Source: Thermohalobaculum xanthum (GTDB lineage Bacteria; Pseudomonadota; Alphaproteobacteria; Rhodobacterales; Rhodobacteraceae). From it: a stretch of DNA of 64,000 nt. Shown one piece after another: positions 53,682 to 62,995 of the stretch (positions are counted from its first letter, which is position 1; each line of letters begins with the position of its first letter). The stretch lies in NCBI RefSeq assembly GCF_016623495.1, contig NZ_JAEHHL010000010.1, positions 62,001 to 126,000 of the forward strand. Reading direction: 5' to 3'. The notes beneath the pieces are model-generated. The model did not search any database and was not told where the DNA came from. It saw nothing but the letters and a program-made list of their open reading frames with translations. The position numbers were made by a program, and so were the translations under genes.

Positions 53682-55208
53682 TCACCAGACCAGCCGCACC
53701 CGCTTGATATCCCACGGGAAGTCGATCGTACCATCCGCCGGAGCGCAGTCGGGATCGAACGTGGCGCCGGCCGTAAAGCTGATCGCTTCCGCCGTGCGAA
53801 TGTCGAGACCGCCGGTCGTGCTGGGACCCGCCGTGAAGTTCACGTTCTTCTGGGCATAGATCCTGAGCGTGTTGAAATCGCCCTGCGCGGTGAAGTTGAC
53901 GCCGCCCAGCGAGAAAATGTTGAGACCGTCATCCCACGTCGTGACCTCTGATACGCAGTTGCCACCGGCCACGGGCTGGCCGTTCAGCTTCACCGACACG
54001 TTGTCGGTGGAGGCCGAGGCCGAGTTGCCCGGATCGACGATGCTGCCGCCCTTGGTATTGGCCGAGGCAATGATGGTCGGACCGAAATTGATGTTCGACC
54101 CTACCAGTTCACAAGGATCGCCCTCGACCCCAGGCGCTCCCGAGCCGGACGGCCCAGTATAGATCGTGACCCCTGAGAGGGAGGTGATGCCGGTGCCGCC
54201 CGTCGCCAGCGAGTGGTTGTTTGCCTCGGCGACCATCTGGCCGAGGTCGACCGAGACGTTCGAGGTGTTGCAGGTGATATGGAAGTTCCTGGACCCGCTG
54301 GCATAGGCCTGACCCATCAGCGTCTCGGCGCTTGGGTTGCCGCCGTTCTTGATCTTGTGCAGCGGGAAAACCGACGGTCCGCCCCCGGATGGCGGGTACA
54401 AGCGCTCGCGCACGATGCCGACCGCCGTGACCGCGATTGCCTCAAGCGCGCTCTTCTCCGTCTCGGGGATTTCCATCGCCGCGCGTTGCTCGCACCCGTC
54501 GCATTCCTGGACGTCCCAGCCATAAACGGCCGAGTCCTTCGACGCGTCACCCCAGCCAAAGACCACGCCGTCGGCCGAGGCGTTGTTCATGTTGCCTTCG
54601 ATGCCGTTCTTGCCATAGACGCAAAGGTCGCCGCCGAAGCCGTTGCCCGAGGTGAACTGCACGTCGTTCTGGGCCAGCATCCAGTTGGCCTTGCCGGTGC
54701 AGAAGCCACCACCCGCCGCGGCGATCGCCTCGACCGTGATGTTCCAGCTGTTGAAGTCGACGATCCGCAGCAGGCTGGTCGGCAGCGGCAGCTTCGACGT
54801 CTCTCCCGCGACCGTGGCTCGCTGCGCGATCACATGTACGCCATTCGGGTCGGCCATGCCGGTGTAGGGTGTGCCCTTACCCGGATTGTTGGGGTCGGGC
54901 ACATAGGTGATCAGCGTCACGTCGCTGGCCAACACGACCGTGCCGTTCGACGCCGTAGGCAGGTTCTCCTGTGCGTAGGAGATTGCCTCGGCTTCTACCT
55001 CGGCCTTGGTGCCGTTGCCGTTGACCAGCCGGATTGCGCCGGCATGAGCAGCGGCGTCCGCCGTCGCCTGAAGCATGGCGCGCGTGCGGTACGCATTCGA
55101 CACGTCGACCGCGAGCCCCGCGAAGCCCAGGAAAATGATCGACCACATCAGGAGCCAGATGGTGACGGCTCCGTCCCGGTCATCGCAAAAACGCTTGATA
55201 CTCAACAT
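53682..55208 (-). CDS. TadG-like pilus assembly protein
   Basis: This 508-residue protein has a TadG/TadE-type N-terminus: a charged leader with DRDGAVTIWLLMWS, a transmembrane helix near residues 15-38 and the conserved DVSNAYRTRAMLQATADAAAHAGA stretch. The large periplasmic domain is Ser/Thr/Asn/Gly-rich and has about eight Cys, an even number suited to disulfides. No von Willebrand MIDAS motif (DxSxS) was found, unlike many TadG proteins. It is last in a cluster after two TadE-like genes, separated by 15 bases. Confidence 0.82.
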   Translation of the reverse strand: MLSIKRFCDDRDGAVTIWLLMWSIIFLGFAGLAVDVSNAYRTRAMLQATADAAAHAGAIRLVNGNGTKAEVEAEAISYAQENLPTASNGTVVLASDVTLITYVPDPNNPGKGTPYTGMADPNGVHVIAQRATVAGETSKLPLPTSLLRIVDFNSWNITVEAIAAAGGGFCTGKANWMLAQNDVQFTSGNGFGGDLCVYGKNGIEGNMNNASADGVVFGWGDASKDSAVYGWDVQECDGCEQRAAMEIPETEKSALEAIAVTAVGIVRERLYPPSGGGPSVFPLHKIKNGGNPSAETLMGQAYASGSRNFHITCNTSNVSVDLGQMVAEANNHSLATGGTGITSLSGVTIYTGPSGSGAPGVEGDPCELVGSNINFGPTIIASANTKGGSIVDPGNSASASTDNVSVKLNGQPVAGGNCVSEVTTWDDGLNIFSLGGVNFTAQGDFNTLRIYAQKNVNFTAGPSTTGGLDIRTAEAISFTAGATFDPDCAPADGTIDFPWDIKRVRLVW

Positions 55209-55223
55209 ATCGGCCTCCCGAGG

Positions 55224-55664
55224 TTAGAAGGGCTCTTTGTGCAGACGGACTTGGGTGACGATGGTAGGGCTCGATGCCGCGAAGGCACCGTAGAAGTCGA
55301 AGATGCTCAGCGCCCCGACATTCGCCGTGACCCGCAGAGCCGGGTCGAAGGTCGGGCCGTCGATCAACTGCGCAGTGAACTGGTTGCCGAGGCGCGCCTG
55401 CACGTCGGCATTGACCGCCGTGCTCACGGCGGCGACGGTCGTGGTGCCGATCAGGCCGTAACGCCCGACCGAGATCTGGCGCGCGATGTCGCGCGTGGTG
55501 TCCCACATCGCCGTGTAGCGCCAGTAGAACACCGACGCATCGACGATCAGCAGCAGCATCAGCAGGAAGAACGGGATCCAGACGACCAGCTCAACCGTCG
55601 CGGTGCCGCGCTCGTCAGCTGCGAAACGTGCAAGAAGCTTTCGAGGTTCTGTCCACTGTCTCAT
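55224..55664 (-). CDS. TadE-like pseudopilin 2
   Basis: This 146-residue protein has a charged leader, the TadE cleavage region DERGTATVELVVWIPFFLLML (Gly-Thr-Ala-Thr-Val-Glu) and one transmembrane helix, then a small periplasmic domain. It overlaps the preceding TadE-like stop by four bases (ATGA). It belongs to the pseudopilins processed by the CpaA peptidase and resembles the upstream paralogue around the helix. Confidence 0.85.
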   Translation of the reverse strand: MRQWTEPRKLLARFAADERGTATVELVVWIPFFLLMLLLIVDASVFYWRYTAMWDTTRDIARQISVGRYGLIGTTTVAAVSTAVNADVQARLGNQFTAQLIDGPTFDPALRVTANVGALSIFDFYGAFAASSPTIVTQVRLHKEPF

Positions 55665-56092
55665 GGATCGATCCTCATGATCACGGTCGCGGTGATGTCA
55701 CCGCCCAGAAGGTTCGAGAACACCGAGAAGGTGGTCAAGAAATCCGGGTCGCGGCGTACCGTCACGATGACGCTCTTGCCATCGGGATGCGGCGCGGTCA
55801 GCACGGTAACATTGGTCACCCCCAACCGCTCGGCCGCGAAGGCGCTGAGGTCGGAGGAACTGCTGCCATCGAGCGATCCCGCGGCGATCGTGCGCGCGAC
55901 GTCGCGCGCCACGTTCCACATCTCGCCGTGGCGCCAGTACAGCAGCGATGCATCGACGGTGAGAAAGACGAGGAACAGGAAGAACGGCATCCAGAGCACG
56001 ATCTCCATGGTCGCGCTTCCCCGCTCGTCACGCAGGTAGCGCGAAGCCCGGGCTCGCAATGCCTCGTTGAAACGTTTCAAGTCACCCCTCAT
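55661..56092 (-). CDS. TadE-like pseudopilin 1
   Basis: This 143-residue TadE-family protein has the processing and helix segment DERGSATMEIVLWMPFFLFLV, a conserved DASLLYWRHGEMWNVARDVAR motif and a short periplasmic domain. It is the first gene of the tadE-tadE-tadG cluster. Upstream is a 221-base gap with an AT-rich TATTATTAAT stretch (about 56203-56212) that may carry its promoter. Confidence 0.85.
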   Translation of the reverse strand: MRGDLKRFNEALRARASRYLRDERGSATMEIVLWMPFFLFLVFLTVDASLLYWRHGEMWNVARDVARTIAAGSLDGSSSSDLSAFAAERLGVTNVTVLTAPHPDGKSVIVTVRRDPDFLTTFSVFSNLLGGDITATVIMRIDP

Positions 56093-56313
56093 TCGTCACC
56101 CATAGAATACACTCGGGGATCAATGCACACATGCGACACGGACGATTCAGCGTCCGATCGCTCAGCAACCCCGCCGGATGAGCGCCGCTCCAAACGCCTT
56201 CCATTAATAATATCGCAGAAACCGCTGCTCTGAGCGAGTCATTTTGCGGCGCAGCCCCCTTGGATGCACCATATCATTCCACTAAACTTGCCTACTCGTC
56301 TCAGATTGGGCCG

Positions 56314-58227
56314 CTATCCGATCCTCGTGACTGGCCGCCCATTCTCATTCGGCGACTCAATCGCGTCATCTCCGGTCGGCGCGGTGCGTTTGAGCCATGC
56401 GCTGATTCCATGCCTGGTCTTGTCCCAGTAGTATGGGGCGATGAAAAGCTCGACGACCGCCTTCCAGGCCGCGATCGCGCCCAAAGTCCAGTAGACCGGC
56501 AGCATCGGCACCCACATCAGGAACGCCGGCGATCCGCGCCGCAGCATCGCGACGGCGGCGCAGCTCAGCATCACGGCCTGGCCAAGTCCGAGCGCCCAGC
56601 CCAGCGGCGTGAGCAGCCACGCCGGGATCACCTCTCCCCAGACCGATCGCCCGGTCACGGCCCAGGTGCAGAGCGACGCCCAGAACAGCGGCATGGCAAG
56701 ATAGCTGAGCGCACCGCCGAGCAGCAGCACGTTGAGACCGACAAACCCCTTCGCGCCAAGATCGCGCCAGAGCCGGTCGGGCCGGCGCATATGCGAGAGC
56801 CAGGTCAGCATGTAGCCCTTGAGCCACCGCGAGCGCTGCCGCACCCAGGGAAGTGCGCGGCAGTTTGCCTCCTCGCGCGTCGTGGAGTCGACAACCTCGC
56901 AACGCATCCCGCGGCGCGCGAGGCGCATGCCGAGGTCTGCGTCCTCGGTGACATTATGCGCGTCCCAGCCGCCCAGTTCCAGCAGCGCCTGCCTGCGGAA
57001 ATAGACCGAGGTGCCGCCCAAGGGGATGGGCAGACCAAGCTGCTGGAAGCCGCGCATCAGCACGTCGAACCAGATCGAGTATTCGATCTGGAAGCATCGC
57101 GTGATCCAGTTCTCGGCCGCGTTGTAGTAAGACAGCTGGCACTGAACGCACGCGACCCGTTCGGGCGCGGCGACAAGGTGGCGTGCGACGCGACGGAACT
57201 GGTCCGGGTCGGGGCGATCCTCGACATCCAGGATGCCGACGATGTCACCGTGACAGAAATCGAGCGCGTAGTTGAGCGCGCGCGGCTTGGTCTTCGGCGC
57301 GCCTTCGGGCACCGTCAGCACGCTGATCCAGTCCGGCAGGCAGACCTCGGCCACCGCTCGGCGGGTCGCGTCGTCGTCAGCCTCCAGCAGGATCTTCACG
57401 TCCAGCAATTCTCGCGGATAGTCGGTGGCGCCGAGCGCGGCCGTTATTTCGGGCACCATGCGCGTCTCGCGATAGAGCGGCACCAGCACGTCGATACGTG
57501 GCCATCGGAACAGCTCGACATTCGGGGCGTGATCGAGCCGCTCGCCCGGCCTTCCGGCGAGCATCGCCGCGAGCCTCAGCCCCGTCGTGAGCGCGTTGAT
57601 CCCGAGCAGGGCGCCCGCCGCGGCCGCGGCAAGGGCGCTGCCCGCCGTGAGCGCGGCCAGCGCCACACCAAGCAGGCCGAGCCCCACGATTGCCCGTTGC
57701 AGCGCCAGTGTCCGCACGCTCTCGCCCGGGGGCGTGCGTTGCGACGCCCGTGCTGCCAGCACCGGTGCCGCGTGGGACTGGATCGCCGCATCGAACTGCG
57801 CACGGGTCGCTACGACGACATCCCCCGCTGCGATGCCCGGACGGCCCATCGCACGCGGCGGGTCGTCCGTGACGTGGACGACCCTGCCGCCCCGCATGCG
57901 CCACGGCAGCAGGCGGTCGTCGAGCCAGCGCGACGCGTCGCGCGATGCCGCAAGGACATCCGCGTCAGGCGGCTCGGCCTCGAGGTCGATGACGGGCAGG
58001 CCCCACTGCTCGCCCAGAGCCGCGGCAACGTCCCGGGGCACGGTCGAGCCGCGCGCGCACAGGAGTTCTCCCAGCCGGCATCCCCGCTGGGGCATGAGAG
58101 CGAGCGCCTGTGCGAGGTCTTCGCCGGTCACCGCACCGCGCGCCACCAGGATCTCGCCGATCATGCGACCCGAGCGCGGGGCGTGGCCCGCGAAGCGGCC
58201 AGGCGTCACCGGCGTCGAGACGTTCAC
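56314..58227 (-). CDS. NfrB-like glycosyltransferase with N-terminal MshEN domain
   Basis: This 637-residue protein has two copies of an MshEN/GSPII_E-N motif at about residues 22-75 (MIGEILVARGAVTGEDLAQAL and RLGELLCARGSTVPRDVAAAL), a family known to bind c-di-GMP in several proteins. After two helices (about 175-220) comes a GT2 glycosyltransferase domain: VLVPLYRE, the LDVEDRPDPDQ region, EDADLGMRL and RQRSRWLKGY. C-terminal membrane helices follow. The layout matches E. coli NfrB. The glycan product is unknown. Confidence 0.87.
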   Translation of the reverse strand: MNVSTPVTPGRFAGHAPRSGRMIGEILVARGAVTGEDLAQALALMPQRGCRLGELLCARGSTVPRDVAAALGEQWGLPVIDLEAEPPDADVLAASRDASRWLDDRLLPWRMRGGRVVHVTDDPPRAMGRPGIAAGDVVVATRAQFDAAIQSHAAPVLAARASQRTPPGESVRTLALQRAIVGLGLLGVALAALTAGSALAAAAAGALLGINALTTGLRLAAMLAGRPGERLDHAPNVELFRWPRIDVLVPLYRETRMVPEITAALGATDYPRELLDVKILLEADDDATRRAVAEVCLPDWISVLTVPEGAPKTKPRALNYALDFCHGDIVGILDVEDRPDPDQFRRVARHLVAAPERVACVQCQLSYYNAAENWITRCFQIEYSIWFDVLMRGFQQLGLPIPLGGTSVYFRRQALLELGGWDAHNVTEDADLGMRLARRGMRCEVVDSTTREEANCRALPWVRQRSRWLKGYMLTWLSHMRRPDRLWRDLGAKGFVGLNVLLLGGALSYLAMPLFWASLCTWAVTGRSVWGEVIPAWLLTPLGWALGLGQAVMLSCAAVAMLRRGSPAFLMWVPMLPVYWTLGAIAAWKAVVELFIAPYYWDKTRHGISAWLKRTAPTGDDAIESPNENGRPVTRIG

Positions 58228-58327
58228 GTCAGGACCCCGTCCGGGCCCGTCCGGTCATTGCGGCGACACCACGACACCTGAACACCCTCCAGCACACCAC
58301 CGGAGGGAAGGTTTACAAAGTCTTAGG

Positions 58328-58343
58328 TTAACAGTGGTTTAAC
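58328..58343. promoter_or_regulatory. Full-consensus CtrA binding site
   Basis: TTAA-CAGTGGT-TTAAC is an exact TTAA-N7-TTAAC, the full CtrA consensus, and lies inside the symmetric run GGTTAA...TTAACC. It is about 100 bases upstream of the glycosyltransferase start and 37 bases outside the carA stop. TTAA words are rare here. Direct binding is not shown. Confidence 0.6.
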
Positions 58344-58379
58344 CATAACCCGGCGCAGCGCTCTGTGCCGGGCGCGCGT

Positions 58380-59537
58380 TCAGGCCATCGCGGCGACGAA
58401 GCGCTCGAACAGATAGTAGCTGTCCTGCGGGCCCGGGCTGGCCTCGGGATGGTATTGCACCGAGAACACCGGACGGCCCTCGACCCTGATGCCGCAATTC
58501 GATCCGTCGAACAGCGACACATGGGTCTCCACCACGCCCGCGGGCAGGCTCGCGGCATCGACGGCGAAACCATGGTTCATCGAGGTGATCTCGACCTTGC
58601 CGGTCTCGAGATGCTTCACCGGATGGTTCGCGCCATGATGGCCATGATTCATCTTCATGGTGCGCCCGCCCAGGGCCAGCGCCAGCATCTGGTGCCCCAG
58701 GCAGATGCCGAAGACCGGCTTCCCGGCCTCGATCACGCCCTGGATCATCGGGACCGCATAGGTGCCGGTCGCAGCCGGGTCGCCCGGACCGTTCGACAGG
58801 AAGACGCCGTCGGGGTCATGCGCGAGGACACACTCGGCCGTCGCCGTCGCAGGCAGCACCATGACGTCGCATCCGGCAGAGGCCAGGCAACGAAGGATGT
58901 TGCGCTTGGCGCCGTAGTCCACCGCGACCACCTTGTGGCGTGCACCCTCGACCCGCTGGTGCCCCTCGCCCCAGGCCCAGCGCCCCTCGTCCCAGCGATA
59001 GGGCTGCGGGCAGGTCACCTCGATGGCGAGATCGGTGCCGTCGATCCCGGGAAACGCCCGCGCAGCAGCAACCAGGGCGTCGGTATCGAAGCGCCCCTGC
59101 GGATCATGCGCGATCGCGACATGCGGCATGCCCTTGTCGCGGATCAGGCGGGTGAGCCGACGCGTGTCCACGCCCGAGACGCCGACGCGCCCGCGCCGGG
59201 CCAGCCATTCCGAGAGATGGTCGGCCGCGCGCCAGTTCGACGGATCGGTGACGTCCCACTTCACGACCATCCCGCGCGCCACCGGGTCGGTGGTCTCGTC
59301 ATCCTCGGGGTTCGTGCCGACATTGCCGACATGCGGGAAGGTGAAGGTGACGATCTGGCCGGCATAGGAGGGATCCGTCATGATCTCCTGATAGCCGGTC
59401 ATTGCCGTGTTGAAGCACAGCTCGCCGACCGCGACCCCCTCGGCCCCAAATCCTCGGCCGAACACCAGCGTGCCATCGGCCAGCGCGATGCAGGCGGTCG
59501 CACCCGGCGGCGTGGAGGTTCCGGCGTCGGCGATCAT
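58380..59537 (-). CDS. carA: Carbamoyl-phosphate synthase small subunit
   Basis: CarA is the glutaminase that feeds ammonia to CarB for arginine and pyrimidine synthesis. The 385-residue protein has an N-terminal ADGTLVFGRGFG domain, FNTAMTGYQEIMTDPSY, and a class I glutamine amidotransferase with Cys in GICLGHQML and His/Glu in YHPEASPGP. Both the LSNGPGDP oxyanion loop and the triad are intact. carB is not in the window. Confidence 0.97.
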   Translation of the reverse strand: MIADAGTSTPPGATACIALADGTLVFGRGFGAEGVAVGELCFNTAMTGYQEIMTDPSYAGQIVTFTFPHVGNVGTNPEDDETTDPVARGMVVKWDVTDPSNWRAADHLSEWLARRGRVGVSGVDTRRLTRLIRDKGMPHVAIAHDPQGRFDTDALVAAARAFPGIDGTDLAIEVTCPQPYRWDEGRWAWGEGHQRVEGARHKVVAVDYGAKRNILRCLASAGCDVMVLPATATAECVLAHDPDGVFLSNGPGDPAATGTYAVPMIQGVIEAGKPVFGICLGHQMLALALGGRTMKMNHGHHGANHPVKHLETGKVEITSMNHGFAVDAASLPAGVVETHVSLFDGSNCGIRVEGRPVFSVQYHPEASPGPQDSYYLFERFVAAMA

Positions 59538-59765
59538 GGCGTTCTCCTCGGGTGCGAGTCGCGCCGGGAAGTCGCGTCACCCGGAGCGGCTGGAAGCTAG
59601 CCCTGCGCGCCCGATTGGTCAAGAACCCACAAGATACTGATATATAACGGATTTACGCCCAGGAGACTCGACTGTTCGGCATTGCAGCATATATGACGCT
59701 CGTGTAACGTCACGTGTCTTGCGCTGGAATAGCGTGCCACGGAAGAGCGTTCGGGGTAGCAAGCG

Positions 59766-60221
59766 ATGATCAGAGACCAGATTGCATCGGCGCTCAAGGA
59801 TGCCGAAGAAGCCGGCAACGACGTGCCATGTTGCACGATGCGCCTCATGCTGGCGGCCATTCGCGACCGCGACCAGGCATTGAACAGCGACGATGGCGGT
59901 CAGCGGCTGGACGAGCCCGAGACGATCGCGCTGCTCGCCCGGATGATCGCCCAGCGCGAAAAATCCATCGAGGAATACGAGCAAGCCGGCCGCATGGAAG
60001 AGGCCGAGCGCGAGCGGGACGAGATCAAGATCATCCGCCAGTTCATGCCCCGGCCGCTGACCGGCCAGGAATATGACGCCGCCATCCGCGGCGCGATCGC
60101 CGAGACGCAGGCCTCCTCGATCCGCGACATGGGCAAGGTGATGGGCGTGCTCCGCAGCCGCTATCCCGGCCGGATCGATTTCTGCGACGCCAATGCCCGG
60201 GTCAAGGCCGCGCTTGGCTGA
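59766..60221 (+). CDS. GatB/YqeY domain protein
   Basis: This 151-residue protein of the GatB/YqeY family has MIRDQIASALKDAEE, TMRLMLAAIRDRDQA, IALLARMIAQREKSIEEYEQAGR and the conserved IRQFMPRPLTGQEY and GKVMGVLRSRYPGRID segments. The family shares the tail domain of GatB that interacts with tRNA but its role is undefined. It is divergent from carA across a 228-base AT-leaning region, a conserved alphaproteobacterial arrangement. Confidence 0.92.
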   Translation: MIRDQIASALKDAEEAGNDVPCCTMRLMLAAIRDRDQALNSDDGGQRLDEPETIALLARMIAQREKSIEEYEQAGRMEEAERERDEIKIIRQFMPRPLTGQEYDAAIRGAIAETQASSIRDMGKVMGVLRSRYPGRIDFCDANARVKAALG

Positions 60222-60311
60222 CACCGCGGCGGCCCGCCCGCTTGCCCCTTACCCTCCGATCCGCTAGGGAACCTCGGCGCGCGTGCCGGGCGTGCGGACG
60301 AGGGACGACCC

Positions 60312-61853
60312 ATGGCCAAGGACAAGGTGAAGAAGACGCCCCGACCGCGGGCCGAGACCCCGCGCGGCTTTCGCGACTATTTCGGCGCGGAGGTGGTCGA
60401 ACGCCGGCGGATGCTCGACGCGATCTGCGATGTCTACCACGCCTATGGTTTCGACCCGCTCGAAAGCTCGGCCGTCGAGACGGTCGAGGCGCTTGGCAAG
60501 TATCTCCCCGATGTCGACCGGCCGAACGAGGGCGTCTTCGCCTGGCAGGATGATGACGAGAGCTGGCTCGCGCTGCGCTACGATCTGACGGCGCCACTGG
60601 CGCGCGTCTTCGCGCAGCATCGCCTGTCGCTGCCCACGCCCTACCGGCGCTATGCGGTCGGGCCGGTGTGGCGCAACGAGAAGCCGGGGCCCGGACGGTA
60701 CCGCCAGTTCTATCAGTGTGACGCCGACACGGTGGGCACGCAGACCGTCGCTGCGGATGCCGAGATCTGCATGATGCTCGCCGACGCCTTCGAGGCCATC
60801 GGCATCAGCCGCGACGACGTGATCGTCCGGGTGAACAACCGCAAGGTGCTCAACGGCGTGATGGAGGAGATCGGCGTCCTCGACCCCTCGGACCCCGGCA
60901 TCCGCGCGCATGAGCGCGGCATTGTCATGCGCGCGATCGACAAGCTCGACCGGCTGGGCGAGGACGGGGTGCGTGCGCTTCTCGGCAAGGGCCGGCTCGA
61001 CGAGTCGGGCGACTTCACCAAGGGCGCGGGCCTCTCCGCCGACCAGGCCGAGATCGTCATGGGGTTCGTCGCCGCGCGCCGCGACACTGGCGCCGCGACC
61101 TGCGCGCGCCTTTGCGAACTCGTCGGCAACTCGGCGACGGGCGCCGAGGGCGTGGTCGAGCTCGAGACCATCGCCGAGCTGATGGAGGCGCAAGGCTACG
61201 CCAGCCGCGCCATCATCGACCCCTCGGTGGTGCGCGGCCTGGGCTATTACACCGGCCCCGTGTTCGAGGCCGAGCTGACCTTCGAGATCGTCGACGAAGA
61301 CGGCCATCGCCGACAGTTCGGATCGGTTGCGGGCGGCGGCCGCTACGACGATCTCGTGAAGCGCTTCACCGGACAGGCGGTGCCGGCAACCGGAATCTCG
61401 GTCGGCGTCGATCGACTGCTGGCGGCGCTGCGTGCGATCGGGCGCGCCGGCGGGGCCGAGGCCTCCGGCCCCGTCGTCATCCTCGTGATGGATCGCGACC
61501 GGATGGCCGATTACCAGACGATGTGTGGCGAGCTTCGCCGGGCCGGCATCCGGGCCGAGGTCTTCCTCGGCGGCGGCAACATGGCACGCCAGCTCAAATA
61601 TGCCGACAAGCGCAACGCGCCGGTGGCGATCATCGAAGGCGGCGACGAGCGGGCGGCAGGTGTCGTCCAGCTCAAGGACCTCGACCTCGGCGCGCGCCTG
61701 TCCTCCGAGATCGCGTCGCGCGAGGAATGGCGCGAGCAGCCGGCGCAGCAGACGGTCGCGCGTACCGACCTCGTGCCGCAGCTGCGCGCGATGCTTGCCC
61801 GGGCGGAGGCCCGCGGCCCGGCTGTCGCACGCGACGGAAACGGCGCGGCGTGA
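60312..61853 (+). CDS. hisS: Histidyl-tRNA synthetase
   Basis: HisRS charges tRNA-His. The 513-residue class II synthetase has motif 1 near residue 40, motif 2 in [19 protein letters not shown], the two HisA boxes ([12 protein letters not shown] and the GGGRYDDLV segment), motif 3 around [10 protein letters not shown] and an anticodon-binding domain. It is longer than E. coli HisRS, and the FYQCD motif 2 is of the eukaryote-like type found in alphaproteobacteria, many of which lack the G-1 base on tRNA-His. Confidence 0.95.
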   Translation: MAKDKVKKTPRPRAETPRGFRDYFGAEVVERRRMLDAICDVYHAYGFDPLESSAVETVEALGKYLPDVDRPNEGVFAWQDDDESWLALRYDLTAPLARVFAQHRLSLPTPYRRYAVGPVWRNEKPGPGRYRQFYQCDADTVGTQTVAADAEICMMLADAFEAIGISRDDVIVRVNNRKVLNGVMEEIGVLDPSDPGIRAHERGIVMRAIDKLDRLGEDGVRALLGKGRLDESGDFTKGAGLSADQAEIVMGFVAARRDTGAATCARLCELVGNSATGAEGVVELETIAELMEAQGYASRAIIDPSVVRGLGYYTGPVFEAELTFEIVDEDGHRRQFGSVAGGGRYDDLVKRFTGQAVPATGISVGVDRLLAALRAIGRAGGAEASGPVVILVMDRDRMADYQTMCGELRRAGIRAEVFLGGGNMARQLKYADKRNAPVAIIEGGDERAAGVVQLKDLDLGARLSSEIASREEWREQPAQQTVARTDLVPQLRAMLARAEARGPAVARDGNGAA

Positions 61854-62995
61854 CCCCGGCGACCCGGCTCGGTCCCGATCTCGCGGCGCTCGACCGGGCG
61901 CTCGCGGCGCTCGCGCGGCTCTTTGACGATGCCGGTTACGAAGCCGTCTCGCCGCCGCATCTGTTCCCTGCCGACCTCATGCTCGACCTCTACGGCGAGG
62001 ACATCCGGGCTCGCGCCTTCCTGTTTCCCGGCGGCGGCGGCGACGAGGTCTGCCTGCGCCCCGATTTCACCGTGCCCGTCGTGCTCGCGCATGGCGAGCG
62101 CGGCTGGGACCGGCCGGCGCGCTACGCCTATCAGGGCCCCGTCTTTCGGCGCCAGGCGAGCGGCTCGCGCCGCCCGGTCGAGTATTTCCAGGCCGGCATC
62201 GAGTATCTGGGCGCGGCCGATCCCGCCGAGGCTGAGGCCGAGGTGCTGACGCTGACCCTGCGGGGGCTCGAGTTGCTCGGGGTCGCGCCGCTGCGCCTGA
62301 CCACGGGCGATCTGGGGATCGTCTTCGGACTGCTCAACGCTCTCGACATGCCCGTGGGTCGCCGGGCACGGCTTCGCCGGCATCTTTGGCGTCCTGCCCG
62401 GTTCCACGCGCTCGTCGCCGCGGCCGTGGCCGGGCCGACCGAGGTGACCGCGCGCCGCGCGAGGCTCATCGCCGCGGTCGGCGCGCCCGACCCGCTTGCA
62501 CAGATCGAGCGCCTCGCGGCCGGTGAAGGCGAGATCCTCGGGCTGCGCGACATAGAGGACATCGCCGAGCGCGCCGCCGCGCTTGCCGAGGCCGCGGCCG
62601 AGCCGCCGATGCCCGCCGAACAGGCGGAACTGATCGAGGCGGTTCTTGGGGTCAACGGCCCCGCCGAAGGCGCCCTCGCTCGCCTCAGGGGCCTGACAGC
62701 CAACGCAGGCATCGGCCTCGATCGCGAACTCGACGCGTTCGAGCGCCGCCTCGAGGCGTTGGCCCGGCACGGGATCAGCGGGTCGGAGCTCGCCTTCGAC
62801 GCCGATTTTGGCCGCAACCTCGAGTACTATGACGGCTTCGTCTTCGAGGTCAGCGGCCCCGACCCGTCGCTGCCCCTGGCCGGCGGCGGGCGCTACGACA
62901 GCATGACGACGCGCCTCGGCGCAGGCACCAGCGTTCCCGCCATCGGCGCGATGATCCGACCCGAGGCCGCGCTTGCAATGCGGGGGGGGCGCTGA
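61850..62995 (+). CDS. hisZ: ATP phosphoribosyltransferase regulatory subunit
   Basis: HisZ is a catalytically dead HisRS paralogue that binds short-form HisG and gives histidine feedback. The 381-residue protein keeps the HisRS core fold ([63 protein letters not shown]) but lacks the anticodon domain. The start is GTG at 61850, overlapping the hisS stop as GTGA. The stop overlaps the hisG ATG (TGATG). Confidence 0.94.
   Translation: MTPATRLGPDLAALDRALAALARLFDDAGYEAVSPPHLFPADLMLDLYGEDIRARAFLFPGGGGDEVCLRPDFTVPVVLAHGERGWDRPARYAYQGPVFRRQASGSRRPVEYFQAGIEYLGAADPAEAEAEVLTLTLRGLELLGVAPLRLTTGDLGIVFGLLNALDMPVGRRARLRRHLWRPARFHALVAAAVAGPTEVTARRARLIAAVGAPDPLAQIERLAAGEGEILGLRDIEDIAERAAALAEAAAEPPMPAEQAELIEAVLGVNGPAEGALARLRGLTANAGIGLDRELDAFERRLEALARHGISGSELAFDADFGRNLEYYDGFVFEVSGPDPSLPLAGGGRYDSMTTRLGAGTSVPAIGAMIRPEAALAMRGGR

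Noticed and set aside
56314-58227. Possible prophage gene because of similarity to NfrB (phage N4 receptor component)
   Set aside because: NfrB is a host glycosyltransferase used by the phage, and no phage genes lie nearby.
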